Shown: positions 35,873-46,235, numbered from the stretch's first letter. The stretch: 64,000 nucleotides of DNA from Thermoanaerobacterium butyriciformans (GCF_017874545.1 NZ_JAGGLT010000007.1:1-64000); one strand, 5' to 3'. Notes: generated by a model not told the origin, from the letters alone. Program-made: numbers and translations.

Positions 35873-35876
35873 TTTA

Positions 35877-36983
35877 TCAGCTCCTATCCATGTTTGCATA
35901 GCGTGAAATATTAAGCAATATGCCCATTGCTGCCATCATAAATACTGTCGATGTTCCACCGTAGCTTATAAACGGCAGGGACACACCTGTAGCAGGCATT
36001 GATGAAGTGACAACTGCAACATTTATTAAAGTTTGAACACCGATTACAGCTATTATCCCAGTAGCAGTTAGACATCCAAAGACATCTGGCGCTTTTGCTG
36101 CAACCCTAAGCCCCCTTATTATGAGATACAAAAACAAAAGCAATATTGAAGCTGTCCCTATAAGCCCAAGTTCTTCTCCTATTATTGAAAAAATAAAATC
36201 ATTTTGCGGCATAGGCAAATACATAAATTTCTGACGGCTTCGACCTAAACCAACTCCAAAAAGTCCTCCAGAACCTAACGCATACAACGACTGCACAATC
36301 TGATATCCATGCTCTTTTATGTCTTGCCACGGATTTAAAAATGTAAACACCCTCTGCCTAATGTATTTTACAGTAGTCACCACAATCAGTGCTGCAGAAC
36401 CTCCAAGCCCAAATAGTGTCACCATAAAAGATAATTTTGCACCAGCTACAAACAAAATAATTAAAGATATAATAAATATCGTTCCTGCCGTGCTAAAATT
36501 AGGCTCTTTCATTATTAGTAAAAAGAAAATCCCAGCGATGAAAAGTACCGGCACCACTCCCTTTTTAAAACTTTTTGCATAACTTGGGTTTTTGTCAAAA
36601 TATTTCGCGAAAAATAATATTATCGCATATTTTGCGATTTCTGATGGTTGAAGTGTAAATCCACCTATTTCAATCCATCTCGTTGAGTTGTACCTTGTGC
36701 TTCCTACACCAGGTAGCAATATAACTATCAACAAAATTATCGACAATATTAATAAAACACCAGACAATTTCTTCAAATTATGATAATCAAAATTCATCAT
36801 AAAAGTCATGGCAAAAAAACCTATTATAGCCCATAGAAGTTGTCTTTTTAAAAAATAGAAAGAATCATGATACTGATAGTAAGCATTGGCAGAACTTGCG
36901 CTAAACACCATTACAACTCCTATCGAAACAAGGACTAAAACAGATATCAATATGTTGTAATCAACGGGATACTTCCTATTCAC
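35877..36983 (-). CDS. ftsW: lipid II polymerase FtsW/SpoVE (SEDS family)
   Basis: This 368-residue protein has ten membrane segments. SEDS signatures are NSTRWIEIGGFTLQPSEIAKYA, the large loop with PLPQNDFIFSIIGEELGLIG-like sequence (here MPQNDFIFSIIGEELGLIG), and TGVSLPFISYGGTSTVF. It polymerises lipid II into glycan strands together with a class B PBP. In spore formers the dcw copy is often SpoVE; sequence alone does not separate the two roles. The start is a GTG with a weak GGGGG upstream. Confidence 0.93.
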   Translation of the reverse strand: MNRKYPVDYNILISVLVLVSIGVVMVFSASSANAYYQYHDSFYFLKRQLLWAIIGFFAMTFMMNFDYHNLKKLSGVLLILSIILLIVILLPGVGSTRYNSTRWIEIGGFTLQPSEIAKYAIILFFAKYFDKNPSYAKSFKKGVVPVLFIAGIFFLLIMKEPNFSTAGTIFIISLIILFVAGAKLSFMVTLFGLGGSAALIVVTTVKYIRQRVFTFLNPWQDIKEHGYQIVQSLYALGSGGLFGVGLGRSRQKFMYLPMPQNDFIFSIIGEELGLIGTASILLLFLYLIIRGLRVAAKAPDVFGCLTATGIIAVIGVQTLINVAVVTSSMPATGVSLPFISYGGTSTVFMMAAMGILLNISRYANMDRS

Positions 36984-36990
36984 TATAGTA

Positions 36991-38355
36991 CTACCCCCTC
37001 AAAGAATTTACCGTATCCTTAAAGAGTTTACCTCTCTCCTCAAAGTTTTTGAACATATCCCAACTGGCACATGCAGGCGACAAGAGCACATTATCACCAG
37101 GCATAGACATCTTATAAGCAGCATAAACAGCATCATCTAGACTATTGACTATAGTTATATCTTCTCTAGAAAAACCATTTTTAACAGCAGACTGATATAT
37201 TAAATCTTTCGTTTCGCCAAGCAATATTAATTTGCGCACACGCCCACTGAAAGATTTGGTAAACTCATCAAAGCTTACACCTTTGTCGTATCCACCAGCT
37301 ATAAGAATGATAGGTCCTTTCATGGCTTCTATAGCTTTCATAGCTGCGTCTGGATTAGTACCCTTTGAATCATTGTAGTATTTGACATCATTTATGCTTC
37401 TTACAAATTCTATTCTGTGCTCTACACCTTTGAATGTTTTTAATGTTGTGTTTATGATATTAACATCAATACCTGCTAAAAATGCCATCGTTGATGCAAC
37501 CATTGCATTTTCCACATTGTGATTTCCAGGAATATATATGTCATCAATATCTATGATGGTATTCTTCACATCATTTATAGATATGACAATCTTTCCATCT
37601 TCAATGTAAGTCCCTTGATTTAAAACTTTAACACTACTAAATGGAAACACCTTGCACTTTGCCTTCTCAAACAATGAAGACATGTTTTTGTCATCACAAT
37701 TTAAAACAGTATATTCATTAAAACTTTGATTTTCAAAAATACGACCTTTTATGTTTACATAATTTTCAAGTGTTTTATGTCTATTAAGGTGATCTGGAGT
37801 AATATTTATAATAGCACTGATTACAGGCTTAAACTCTTTTATAGTCTCCAATTGGAAACTGCTTATCTCAGCAACGATGACATCTTCGCTGTTAGCATTT
37901 ACTGCTGCTTCAACAAGTGGATAACCTATATTTCCAGCCACATATGTCCTAATCCCAGAATTCTTAAAAATTTCCCCCAACAGCGATGTGGTAGTTGTTT
38001 TTCCATTTGTTCCCGTAATAGCATATATAGGAGCTTTTGATAATCTATATGCAAACTCCACTTCACCTATTACTTCAATACCTTTTGATTTTGCTAGTGC
38101 AACTATCTCTGAATCAATTGGAATTCCAGGGCTTACAATTACCATTTCTGCACCATCTAAAAGTTCATCTGTAACACCTTCAAAACAAAATGCTATACAA
38201 CTATCTTTAAATTCGCTTATATCATCTTTAAGCTCTTCTTTTGATTTCGAATCATATACAAATATCTTTGCCCCAAACATTGTTAAAACTTTGCACAATG
38301 ATTTTCCACTTAGCCCAAATCCTGCTACAATTACTTTTTTGCCTTTTAGATCCAT
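36991..38355 (-). CDS. murD: UDP-MurNAc-L-alanine:D-glutamate ligase
   Basis: The 454-residue Mur ligase has an N-terminal nucleotide-like fold (VIVAGFGLSGKSLCK), the ATP loop AITGTNGKTTTTSLLGE near residue 110, and the ligase motifs ITPDHLNRHKT and NDSKGTNPDAAMKAIEAM. It adds D-Glu to the peptidoglycan precursor. AGGAGGAAA precedes the ATG. It lies between mraY and ftsW in standard dcw order. Confidence 0.97.
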   Translation of the reverse strand: MDLKGKKVIVAGFGLSGKSLCKVLTMFGAKIFVYDSKSKEELKDDISEFKDSCIAFCFEGVTDELLDGAEMVIVSPGIPIDSEIVALAKSKGIEVIGEVEFAYRLSKAPIYAITGTNGKTTTTSLLGEIFKNSGIRTYVAGNIGYPLVEAAVNANSEDVIVAEISSFQLETIKEFKPVISAIINITPDHLNRHKTLENYVNIKGRIFENQSFNEYTVLNCDDKNMSSLFEKAKCKVFPFSSVKVLNQGTYIEDGKIVISINDVKNTIIDIDDIYIPGNHNVENAMVASTMAFLAGIDVNIINTTLKTFKGVEHRIEFVRSINDVKYYNDSKGTNPDAAMKAIEAMKGPIILIAGGYDKGVSFDEFTKSFSGRVRKLILLGETKDLIYQSAVKNGFSREDITIVNSLDDAVYAAYKMSMPGDNVLLSPACASWDMFKNFEERGKLFKDTVNSLRG

Positions 38356-38408
38356 TTTTTCCTCCTAAATCACTTATATTTTCTCAAACATTTCTTTTAT
38401 CATAAAAA

Positions 38409-39359
38409 TCAACTGATGCCATAAAATGCTAGAAAAACAGCGATTAAAGTCACAATCCAAAATACAAATACAACCTTTGTCTCAGACCACCCAGAAAGCT
38501 CAAAATGATGATGAAGTGGACTCATCTTGAATACCCTTTTCCCTGTAAGTCTAAAATATATAACTTGAATTATTACAGACAGAGCCTCAACAACATATAT
38601 AATTCCAACAAGTATCAAAATCACTGGTAACTTTGTCAGTGTTGCAAGTGTGGCTACAGCTCCACCAATGGCCAATGAGCCCGTATCCCCCATGAATACT
38701 TCTGCAGGATATCTATTAAACTTCAAAAAGCCTAAAAGTGCACCTGTTATGGCAGCACCAAACACAGTTAATGATGTATTGTTCATAAAAAATCCTATCA
38801 ATGTAAAAAAAGCAGTAACCATAAATGAAACACCTGTTGCAAGGCCATCTAATCCATCAGTCAAATTCACACTGTTGACAGTACCTACAGCCACAAACAT
38901 AATAAACGGTATGTAATAATATCCTAAATTAATTTCTTTCTTTAGAAATGGAACTATTACATCTGTGCCTACTAAATCCCTAGAAAAGTAAGCAAGTATT
39001 ATCGCCAGAGCAAATTGACCTAAAAGTTTCTGGCGAGCAGTAAGACCCAATGATCTTTTATAGCGAACTTTAATATAATCATCCAAAAAGCCAATCAAAC
39101 CATATCCGAGAGTGATTAAGATTGCCAATGCCATATACTTATCCCATTTTGAAAATACCAAATCCGCAATCAACAGGGAAATGATTATAATTATTCCGCC
39201 CATTGTAGGTGTTCCGGCTTTTTTAAGATGTGTCTTAGGGCCATCACTCCTTACACTCTGTCCAAATTTAAGCTTCGAAAGCCAAGGTATTACTATAGGT
39301 CCCAACAAGACACAAATTAAAAAAGATATTACTGTTGCAAATACCATCTTTTGAATCAT
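38409..39359 (-). CDS. mraY: phospho-MurNAc-pentapeptide transferase
   Basis: The protein has 316 residues and ten membrane segments, with the MraY signatures KKAGTPTMGGI, the Asp pair in GFLDDYIKVRYKRSLGLT, NLTDGLDGLATG, VFMGDTGSLAIGG and the terminal PLHHHFELSGWSE. It makes lipid I from undecaprenyl phosphate, the product line served by UppS. Its ATG overlaps the murF stop (ATGA). Confidence 0.97.
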   Translation of the reverse strand: MIQKMVFATVISFLICVLLGPIVIPWLSKLKFGQSVRSDGPKTHLKKAGTPTMGGIIIIISLLIADLVFSKWDKYMALAILITLGYGLIGFLDDYIKVRYKRSLGLTARQKLLGQFALAIILAYFSRDLVGTDVIVPFLKKEINLGYYYIPFIMFVAVGTVNSVNLTDGLDGLATGVSFMVTAFFTLIGFFMNNTSLTVFGAAITGALLGFLKFNRYPAEVFMGDTGSLAIGGAVATLATLTKLPVILILVGIIYVVEALSVIIQVIYFRLTGKRVFKMSPLHHHFELSGWSETKVVFVFWIVTLIAVFLAFYGIS

Positions 39360-40729
39360 TTATTAGCACTCTCCTGTAGAAATTTCACGATTTCCTCCAT
39401 TTTCATTCCTCTAGATCCTTTTATCAAAAAAACATCATTGTCATTCTTTATCTCTTTTATCAACTCAATAGCTTCAACATTATTTTTGCACATCATTACA
39501 TTTTTTGCATCCATACCGTTTTTTATTGCTCCTTCAGCTATTTTAGATGCAAAATCTCCAACCGTTATAAGTACATCTATATCTTCATCTTTTACATGTT
39601 TTCCTACTTCTTCATGAGCTAAATCAGAGTAATCTCCAAGCTCTAACATGTTACCAAGAACAGCTATTTTTCTTCTATCTTTGTACCCTTTCAAAACTGA
39701 TAAAGCAGCCTTCATAGATGCCGGATTTGCATTATATGCATCATTTATTATTTTTAATCCTGAAACATCTATGATATTTAGCCTCATGGCGCTTGGTTGG
39801 AAATTAGCCAGTGCTTTTCTCATATCTTCTTTATTGACACCAAATTTAATTCCTATACAAATTGCCGCTAAAGAATTATATACATTGTGTTTTCCAGGCA
39901 CATTTAGTTCAATATCCATTGTATATCCGTCAATTATGACTTTATATTTTATCGATTCCTCTTTTAAGACTATATCAAAAGCTTTTACATCTCCATTATC
40001 TATGCCATACGTAATGTATTGAGGGCCTTTTTTATCTGTCAATTTTACAAGCATATCGTCATCTGCATTAAGTATAACTGTACATCCTTCTTTAAAATCT
40101 TCCACTAGCTCAGACTTTGCCTTTAATATATTTTCACGAGAACCCAATTTTTCAATGTGGGCAACACCGATATTTGTGTACACTGCAATATTAGGCTCAG
40201 CTATGTTTTTAAGTCTCCTAATTTCTCCAAAACCGCTCATTCCCATTTCAACAACAGCCATGTCATGGTCTTTATTTAACCTGAATATAGTCAGAGGCAA
40301 TCCTATCTCATTATTAAAGTTTCCCTTAGTCTTTAAAACATTGTATTTCATAGACAAAACATCGTATATCATGTCTTTTGTAGTAGTTTTTCCGCTGCTT
40401 CCTGTAACAGCTATAAAAGGTATTTGAAATTTTTCACGATAATATTTTGCAATCTTGTGTAAAGCCTCTTTTGTATTATCAACAAAAATTACTGGCTTAT
40501 TGTACCTGCCAACATTATTTACTGATTCTGAAAGTGAAGCAGAACCTATTTTAAGGGCATCTTCAACAAACATTTCACCATTAAAATTTTCACCTTTAAG
40601 CGGTATAAAAAGCTCACCTTCTTTTATTGTCCTAGAATCTGTACTTATGCCACTTATAGTCGAATTTATGTCTCCTGATAGTAATTTTCCACCTGTAGCA
40701 TCAATTATTTCTTTTAAACTTAAAATCAA
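39356..40729 (-). CDS. murF: UDP-MurNAc-tripeptide:D-Ala-D-Ala ligase
   Basis: This 457-residue Mur ligase carries AVTGSSGKTTTKDMIYDVL near residue 110, GMSGFGEIRRLKNIAEPNI and NDAYNANPASMKAALSVL. It adds the D-Ala-D-Ala dipeptide. The start is a TTG overlapping the murE stop by four bases (TTGA), so its translation is coupled to murE. It overlaps mraY at its end. Confidence 0.96.
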   Translation of the reverse strand: MILSLKEIIDATGGKLLSGDINSTISGISTDSRTIKEGELFIPLKGENFNGEMFVEDALKIGSASLSESVNNVGRYNKPVIFVDNTKEALHKIAKYYREKFQIPFIAVTGSSGKTTTKDMIYDVLSMKYNVLKTKGNFNNEIGLPLTIFRLNKDHDMAVVEMGMSGFGEIRRLKNIAEPNIAVYTNIGVAHIEKLGSRENILKAKSELVEDFKEGCTVILNADDDMLVKLTDKKGPQYITYGIDNGDVKAFDIVLKEESIKYKVIIDGYTMDIELNVPGKHNVYNSLAAICIGIKFGVNKEDMRKALANFQPSAMRLNIIDVSGLKIINDAYNANPASMKAALSVLKGYKDRRKIAVLGNMLELGDYSDLAHEEVGKHVKDEDIDVLITVGDFASKIAEGAIKNGMDAKNVMMCKNNVEAIELIKEIKNDNDVFLIKGSRGMKMEEIVKFLQESANK

Positions 40730-42180
40730 CTTTTTTCATCTCCGTCTAATATCTCTTTTACTATCTCTCTTTCATCAAAATCTATAACACCATCTTTTAA
40801 AACTTGATACGTTTCATGGCCTTTACCTGCCAGAATAACAATGTCATTATCTTTTGCTGTAGATAAAGCATATTTTATTGCTTCTCTTCTGTTTTCAACA
40901 ATCTTGTAAGGACATTTTGTATTTTTTATCCCTGCTTCAATTTCACTTATTATCTCCATAGGGTCTTCTGACCTTGGATTATCTGATGTTATAATGACAA
41001 AATCTGCATATCTCCCTGCCACTTCACCCATTTTTGGTCTTTTACCTTTATCTCTGTCGCCACCGCAGCCAAATAATAATATCTTCCTTCCTGTATCGTA
41101 CTCATCAAATGCTTTCATTAAATTTTCTAAACCGTCAGGTGTATGAGCATAATCAATCACTACATTGTAAGGGGCATCTATGTCAAGAACTTCAAACCTT
41201 CCTTTTATTTTAACATCTTTCAACGCCATTCTTACAGTCTGAAGCGGTATTCCCAGTATAAACGCCACAGCTATTGCTGCCAGCGAATTGTACACACTAA
41301 ATAAACCGGGAATTTTTAAAGATATATCGCTTTTTATATCCTCTATTTGAACAGTATATTTTACACCTTTTATGCCATTTTTTATGTCTTTCGCCATTAT
41401 GTAAGCATAATCTTTTATGCCGTATGTTACAACTTTGGCATTTGAGTTTTCTATTATTAATGAAGAATAATCATCATCAATATTAATTACACACGCTGTC
41501 TTTGCCATTTTAAAAAGTTTGGATTTTGCATTTGCGTAGTCTTCCATTGTCTTATGAAAGTCTAAATGGTCTTGTGTCAAGTTTGTAAAAACAGCAATAT
41601 CAAAGTCGCACTCATCTACCCTGTTTAATGCCAATGAATGTGATGAAACTTCCATCACTACATACTTAACACCTTCATCTACCATCAGTCTAAGATACCT
41701 TTGTAAATCTAAAGATTCGGGGGTTGTTCTCTCTGTTGGATAGACTTTATCGCCTATCATATTTTGTATTGTACCTATTAAACCTACCTTGTTGTTTTGG
41801 CTTTCTAGTATAGATTTTATCATGTATGTGACAGAAGTCTTACCATTTGTACCTGTTACACCTATCAAAAAAAGCTGCTTTGATGGATCACCATAATAAT
41901 TAGATGCAATCTTTGCTAATGACTTCCTAGTGTTTTCAACTTTTATCACCGTAATATCTTTATCAATACTGATTTCGCTATCTACCAGAACAGCTACTGC
42001 CCCTCTTTCTACAGCATCACATATGTAATCTGCACCATCAGATTTAAATCCTTTTATTGCTACAAACATAGAACCTTCTTTTGATTTTCTCGAATCGTAA
42101 CATATACCCCTTATGTCCACATCGACGTTGCCTTTTACAATTGTATATTCAATATCTTTCAATATATCTGCAAGTCTCAT
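40726..42180 (-). CDS. murE: UDP-MurNAc-dipeptide:diaminopimelate ligase
   Basis: The 484-residue ligase has GVTGTNGKTSVTYMIKSIL near residue 108 and the DNPRSEDP motif near residue 405, which marks meso-diaminopimelate rather than lysine as substrate. This predicts DAP-type peptidoglycan. AGGAGG precedes the ATG. A long hairpin in the 87-base gap separates it from the PBP gene upstream. Confidence 0.97.
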   Translation of the reverse strand: MRLADILKDIEYTIVKGNVDVDIRGICYDSRKSKEGSMFVAIKGFKSDGADYICDAVERGAVAVLVDSEISIDKDITVIKVENTRKSLAKIASNYYGDPSKQLFLIGVTGTNGKTSVTYMIKSILESQNNKVGLIGTIQNMIGDKVYPTERTTPESLDLQRYLRLMVDEGVKYVVMEVSSHSLALNRVDECDFDIAVFTNLTQDHLDFHKTMEDYANAKSKLFKMAKTACVINIDDDYSSLIIENSNAKVVTYGIKDYAYIMAKDIKNGIKGVKYTVQIEDIKSDISLKIPGLFSVYNSLAAIAVAFILGIPLQTVRMALKDVKIKGRFEVLDIDAPYNVVIDYAHTPDGLENLMKAFDEYDTGRKILLFGCGGDRDKGKRPKMGEVAGRYADFVIITSDNPRSEDPMEIISEIEAGIKNTKCPYKIVENRREAIKYALSTAKDNDIVILAGKGHETYQVLKDGVIDFDEREIVKEILDGDEKS

Positions 42181-42217
42181 AATAGGCCTCCTATTCCATT
42201 ATATACATTAATAGTAT

Positions 42218-42263
42218 AGCACAATTATGCAGTTTGCATATATTAAAAACTGCATATTGTGCT
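42218..42263 (-). other. long hairpin between the PBP gene and murE
   Basis: An 18-base left arm (42218-42235, ending ATGCAGTTT) pairs with a 17-base right arm (42247-42263, starting AAACTGCAT) with one bulged base and an 11-base loop. No U-run follows on the minus strand, so it looks like a processing or stability element rather than a terminator. It begins five bases after the stop codon of the PBP gene. Confidence 0.6.
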
Positions 42264-42267
42264 TGAA

Positions 42268-44343
42268 TTAATTTTCCAGTGGCCTAAAGTCGACTTCAAC
42301 CGTTGTTCCTTTATCAACTTTCTCGCCTTTTTCTGGTTTTTGATTTACAGCTATTCCTTCTCCATTAATTTTTATTTTTAACCCCAAAGAACTTAAAATT
42401 GTAGTAGCTTCTGTAATAGACTTTCCTTTTAAATCAGGCACATCAACTTTTTCAGTGCTATTGTATTCATTCAAATACAAGACAATTTGCGAATCTTCTT
42501 CTACCATCGCACCAGGCTTTGGCATCTGATCGACGACAGTGTTGCCTGTTCCATCAATGGAAAACTGCAGTTTCTCTTTTAATAATGCATCTTGCGCCTC
42601 ATACAAGCTTAAATTTCTTACATCTGGCACTTTAACAAGAGGTTTTACTTCAATACCCTTTGGTTTTACATTTAAATACGTCAAAGTGTCGTACAATATA
42701 CTTTTTACTACAGGTCCTGCCAATGCACTTCCAAAGTGTGTTTCAGCATTAGGTTCGTCAATTACGACTAATGCTATAACCTTGGGATCTTCAGCAGGAG
42801 CAAATCCTATGTATGATGCTACATATTTACCTGGCGTATATTTTTCTGTTGTGCCTGTTTTTCCTCCTACATCATACCCTTCTATATATCCTGCCTTTCC
42901 TGTTCCTTCAGATACAACGCTTTTAAGTATTTCTCTCATTGTAGATGAAGTCTTTTCAGATATTACTTGCCTTACTACTGTAGGCTTAAATTCTTTTATA
43001 GTCTTGCCATCAGAATCCACTATTGCTTTAACAATATGTGGCTCCATTAGCTTTCCACCATTTACTATTGCAGAAACAGCTCTTATCATCTGAAGTGGCG
43101 TAACTGCAATTCCCTGTCCAAATGAGTTTGTGGCAAGCTCCACAGGGCCTACATCTTTTTCTTTCATTAAAAGTCCTGGTGCTTCACCAGGTAATGTTAA
43201 ACCTGTGGTTTCGCCAAATCCAAATGCATGAATGTATTTGTATAATTTATTAACTCCAAGCCTTTGAGCTATTGTAGCAAAAACTACGTTGCAGGAGTTT
43301 TGAACACCTTGTACAAATGTTTCACTATAATGAGTTGCCCAACAATTAATCCTTTGTCCGGCTACCATGATATATCCGGGATCGTAAAATTGCTCATTTA
43401 ATCCAACAACTCCTTCTTCTAATGCTGCAGACGCTGTAACTGTCTTAAAAACAGATCCAGGTTCGTATGCATCAGATATTGCTTTATTCCTCCAATTTTT
43501 AAACCATTCATCTTGAGGTCCAGCAAAAGGATTATTTGGATCATAATCAGGTCTTGAAGCCATTGCTAATATCTCACCAGTCTTTGGATCCATCACAACT
43601 GCCACAGCACCTTTTGTCGGTTTTGTATGTGCGTAAGCTTCATCAAGTGCTTTTTCTGTAAAATGCTGTATATTTGAATCTATAGTTAAAACTACATTGT
43701 AGCCATCTATCGGTGGAATATATTCTTCTTCTCCATTCCCCATTTTCCGCCCTAGTGCATCCACTGGTGACGAAATCCTGCCGGGTATCCCTTTTAAATA
43801 GCTGTCATATACAGACTCGATTCCATCCAAACCTTGATTATCTACACCTGTAAACCCAAGTATATGGGAAGCTAAATTTTTTTCTGGATAATATCTCTTT
43901 GTATCGCCAGATATTATCACACACGATAAATTCAATTTTCTGATTTTATTTGCCGTATCATCGTCAATTCTTCTTGCAATCAATACCTCTTGTACATTTT
44001 TATTATTTATCTTCTTTAATATATCTTCTTTGTTGATTTTTAAAATCTCTGCCAATTTTGTAGTAACTTCATCTTTTTGATTATCTTTTAATTCTTTTGG
44101 TATAATGCTGACTTTATTTGAGCTAGCGCTCTCAGCAAGTGCTTTGCTGTTTCTGTCTAGTATTAAACCTCGCTTAGGCGACACAGCAACATCCAATGTC
44201 CACTGGGGCACAGCTAATTTTTGAAATTCTTCACTTTTAACTATTTGTATCCAAAATAGCCTGATAATGAGAACAGTTATAATAAAGATAGAAAAAAACA
44301 GCAAAAATAAAATCCTCTTTTTAGTCGAAATGCTTGGTGATAT
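42268..44343 (-). CDS. spoVD: PASTA-containing class B penicillin-binding protein (SpoVD/FtsI type)
   Basis: A transpeptidase of about 691 residues: cytoplasmic tail, one membrane segment, PBP dimer domain, catalytic domain with SVFK (Ser in YEPGSVFKTVTA), SCN (QNSCNVVFA) and KTGT (GGKTGTTEKY), then two PASTA repeats. It cross-links septal or spore-cortex peptidoglycan. The start is unusual. AGGAGG lies seven bases before an ATA at 44343 that opens ISPSISTKKRILFLL. No ATG, GTG or TTG occurs in frame until a TTG at 44304, which would cut off the tail and begin inside the membrane segment. An AUA start is the best reading; TTG after GAGG is the alternative. Confidence 0.85.
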   Translation of the reverse strand: MSPSISTKKRILFLLFFSIFIITVLIIRLFWIQIVKSEEFQKLAVPQWTLDVAVSPKRGLILDRNSKALAESASSNKVSIIPKELKDNQKDEVTTKLAEILKINKEDILKKINNKNVQEVLIARRIDDDTANKIRKLNLSCVIISGDTKRYYPEKNLASHILGFTGVDNQGLDGIESVYDSYLKGIPGRISSPVDALGRKMGNGEEEYIPPIDGYNVVLTIDSNIQHFTEKALDEAYAHTKPTKGAVAVVMDPKTGEILAMASRPDYDPNNPFAGPQDEWFKNWRNKAISDAYEPGSVFKTVTASAALEEGVVGLNEQFYDPGYIMVAGQRINCWATHYSETFVQGVQNSCNVVFATIAQRLGVNKLYKYIHAFGFGETTGLTLPGEAPGLLMKEKDVGPVELATNSFGQGIAVTPLQMIRAVSAIVNGGKLMEPHIVKAIVDSDGKTIKEFKPTVVRQVISEKTSSTMREILKSVVSEGTGKAGYIEGYDVGGKTGTTEKYTPGKYVASYIGFAPAEDPKVIALVVIDEPNAETHFGSALAGPVVKSILYDTLTYLNVKPKGIEVKPLVKVPDVRNLSLYEAQDALLKEKLQFSIDGTGNTVVDQMPKPGAMVEEDSQIVLYLNEYNSTEKVDVPDLKGKSITEATTILSSLGLKIKINGEGIAVNQKPEKGEKVDKGTTVEVDFRPLEN

Positions 44344-44354
44344 GTGAATCCCTC

Positions 44355-44786
44355 CTATCTCACTAGCAGTCCTAAAATCCTCCCAAAGAAAGTTTTATTT
44401 TTATTATTATCATCTGTTTTTTTCTGAGCAACTTCATTTGTTTTACCGATACTCATGTAGACTATTTGCCCCTTTTCAGGTTCTACCATTCCCAACTGAT
44501 TTTTTGCAATATCTTCTATCCTCTGTAAATCCTTCATTGATGCAATTTTGACTTCTAACTGCTGGTTTAAATTTTCTATTTCGCTGACCTTCGCCTCCAT
44601 TTTGCTAAGAGCGACAGATTTTTGATAAATTAAAGCATATCTAAACAGTACAGTAAGGCTTAAAAAACCTATAAAAACTATTAACATGAGGTTTTTTAAT
44701 TTTTTATTTTTCTTTGGTTTTTTTGATTTATTTTCTTCATAATACGGCTTTAGGTCGTAGTCATAATTACGCTTTTCTAATACCAA
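44355..44786 (-). CDS. ftsL: cell division protein FtsL-like
   Basis: The small bitopic protein has 143 residues: a basic, Lys-rich cytoplasmic part, a membrane segment (LMLIVFIGFLSLTVLFRYALI, near residues 32-52), and a short coiled coil (residues 58-85) with the FtsL-like end IEDIAKNQLGMVEPEKGQIVYM. It stabilises the septal synthase with FtsQ and DivIC. The start is a TTG after GGGGAAG. It lies between rsmH and the PBP gene, the standard ftsL position. Confidence 0.85.
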   Translation of the reverse strand: MVLEKRNYDYDLKPYYEENKSKKPKKNKKLKNLMLIVFIGFLSLTVLFRYALIYQKSVALSKMEAKVSEIENLNQQLEVKIASMKDLQRIEDIAKNQLGMVEPEKGQIVYMSIGKTNEVAQKKTDDNNKNKTFFGRILGLLVR

Positions 44787-44807
44787 TTTATTCTTCCCCC
44801 TTATACT

Positions 44808-45740
44808 TTAGAACAGCAGTTTTTCGGCAACTCTTAACTTTGCACTGCGTGATCTGGGATTAGTCTCAAGTTCTGCTTCATCCGGTGTTACAGGTTTTTT
44901 TGTAATAATTTTTATAACTGGTTTCTTACCACAGGTACATGGCAAGTTTTTAGGACATGTACAGGGATTTTCTAACTTTTTGTACATATTTTTTACAATT
45001 CTATCTTCCAATGAATGAAATGTTATAATAGCAATTCTACCATTAGGATTCATGACATCTATGAAATCATCTATTGCATTATCAAGTCCCTTTAACTCAT
45101 CATTTACTTCTATTCTTATAGCCTGAAAAGTTCTTTTTGCAGGATGATGTCCTGTCCTCCTTTTCGATGCTGGAACAGCCTTTTTTATTATATCTACCAA
45201 TTGAAATGTTGTCTTAATAGGCCTTTTCTTTCTTTCTTCAACGATAAACTTTGCAATTCTTTTAGCCCATTTTTCCTCACCATAATCATACAATATTTTT
45301 GCAATATCATCTTCAGAGTAGTTGTTGACAACATGCTCAGCAGTAAGAGCACTTTTCTTATCCATTCTCATGTCAAGTGGTGCATCATGCATATAAGAAA
45401 AACCTCTTCTTACCTCATCTAGCTGATACGATGATACACCAAGGTCTAAAACAGCACCATCAATCCGTTCTATGCCAAGATTTTTTAAAATATTTTTTAT
45501 ATTTTTATAATTGTCATGAACGTAGGTAACATTGTTAAAATCCTTAAGCCTTACAGAAGCTGCATTTATTGCATCCATATCCCTGTCTATAGCAATTAAC
45601 CTTCCTGTTGAAAGGCGTCTTAATATTTCGTAAGAATGACCTCCTCCACCTAAAGTCCCATCAACATAAACTCCATCAGGTTTTACTTTTAAATATTCAA
45701 TTGTCTCATTTAATAGTACGCTTTCATGTTTAAATTCCAT
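44808..45740 (-). CDS. rsmH: 16S rRNA (cytosine1402-N4)-methyltransferase
   Basis: The 310-residue SAM-dependent methyltransferase opens with [13 protein letters not shown] and the SAM loop [14 protein letters not shown], and carries [30 protein letters not shown] and [15 protein letters not shown] Cys-rich stretch, [15 protein letters not shown], lies near residue 260. AAGGTGA precedes the ATG. It is the second gene of the dcw cluster after mraZ. Confidence 0.97.
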   Translation of the reverse strand: MEFKHESVLLNETIEYLKVKPDGVYVDGTLGGGGHSYEILRRLSTGRLIAIDRDMDAINAASVRLKDFNNVTYVHDNYKNIKNILKNLGIERIDGAVLDLGVSSYQLDEVRRGFSYMHDAPLDMRMDKKSALTAEHVVNNYSEDDIAKILYDYGEEKWAKRIAKFIVEERKKRPIKTTFQLVDIIKKAVPASKRRTGHHPAKRTFQAIRIEVNDELKGLDNAIDDFIDVMNPNGRIAIITFHSLEDRIVKNMYKKLENPCTCPKNLPCTCGKKPVIKIITKKPVTPDEAELETNPRSRSAKLRVAEKLLF

Positions 45741-45749
45741 AAAATCACC

Positions 45750-46190
45750 TTAAATATTTAAGTCATCCAAATGTTCAGCAACACCCTCAAATGACACGTC
45801 AACATTATTTGAATACTCTAGCCAAACTTCTTTGCTCCAGATTTCTACTCTAGACGAAACACCTATTATTATGACTTCTTTATCAATTTTAGCGTGCTCC
45901 CTTAAAATATTCGGTATTAATACTCTTCCCTGTTTGTCTATTTCACATTCAGTGGCGCCTGCTAGAAAAAATCTTGTAAAAGCCCTAGCATCTTTTCTAT
46001 TAAGTGGTAATGTTTTTAACTTGGTTTCGATATTTGACCACTCTGCCAATGAATATACAAAAAGGCAATTGTCAAGCCCTCTTGTCAGCACAAACTTATC
46101 ACCAAGTTCATCTCTGAATTTGGCTGGTATGATAACTCTTCCTTTCTGGTCTATCGTATGTTCATACTGACCCATAAGCATACCGAACAC
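45750..46190 (-). CDS. mraZ: transcriptional regulator MraZ
   Basis: MraZ, here up to 146 residues, has two AbrB-like repeats, each with its DXXXR motif: [20 protein letters not shown] and [20 protein letters not shown]. It represses its own dcw operon by binding spaced GTGG repeats, which are present upstream. The reading frame starts at a GTG (46190); the ATG at 46181 would give [11 protein letters not shown], nearer the usual family start. Neither has a strong ribosome-binding site. Confidence 0.95.
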   Translation of the reverse strand: MFGMLMGQYEHTIDQKGRVIIPAKFRDELGDKFVLTRGLDNCLFVYSLAEWSNIETKLKTLPLNRKDARAFTRFFLAGATECEIDKQGRVLIPNILREHAKIDKEVIIIGVSSRVEIWSKEVWLEYSNNVDVSFEGVAEHLDDLNI

Positions 46191-46201
46191 CCATTTCCAT
46201 T

Positions 46202-46235
46202 ACACTTTTAACCACTTTGCACCACTTTAAACCAC
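46202..46235 (-). promoter_or_regulatory. MraZ operator repeats
   Basis: On the minus strand GTGG occurs three times at exact 10-base steps (46232-46235, 46222-46225, 46212-46215), followed by GTGT at the next step (46202-46205). Each repeat is embedded in AAAGTGG-like sequence. This is the known MraZ binding pattern, placed between the promoter and the mraZ start. Confidence 0.85.

Noticed and set aside
42218..42263. Long hairpin as rho-independent terminator within the dcw cluster
   Set aside because: No U-run follows on the minus strand, and murE needs the upstream transcript; kept as a structural element only.
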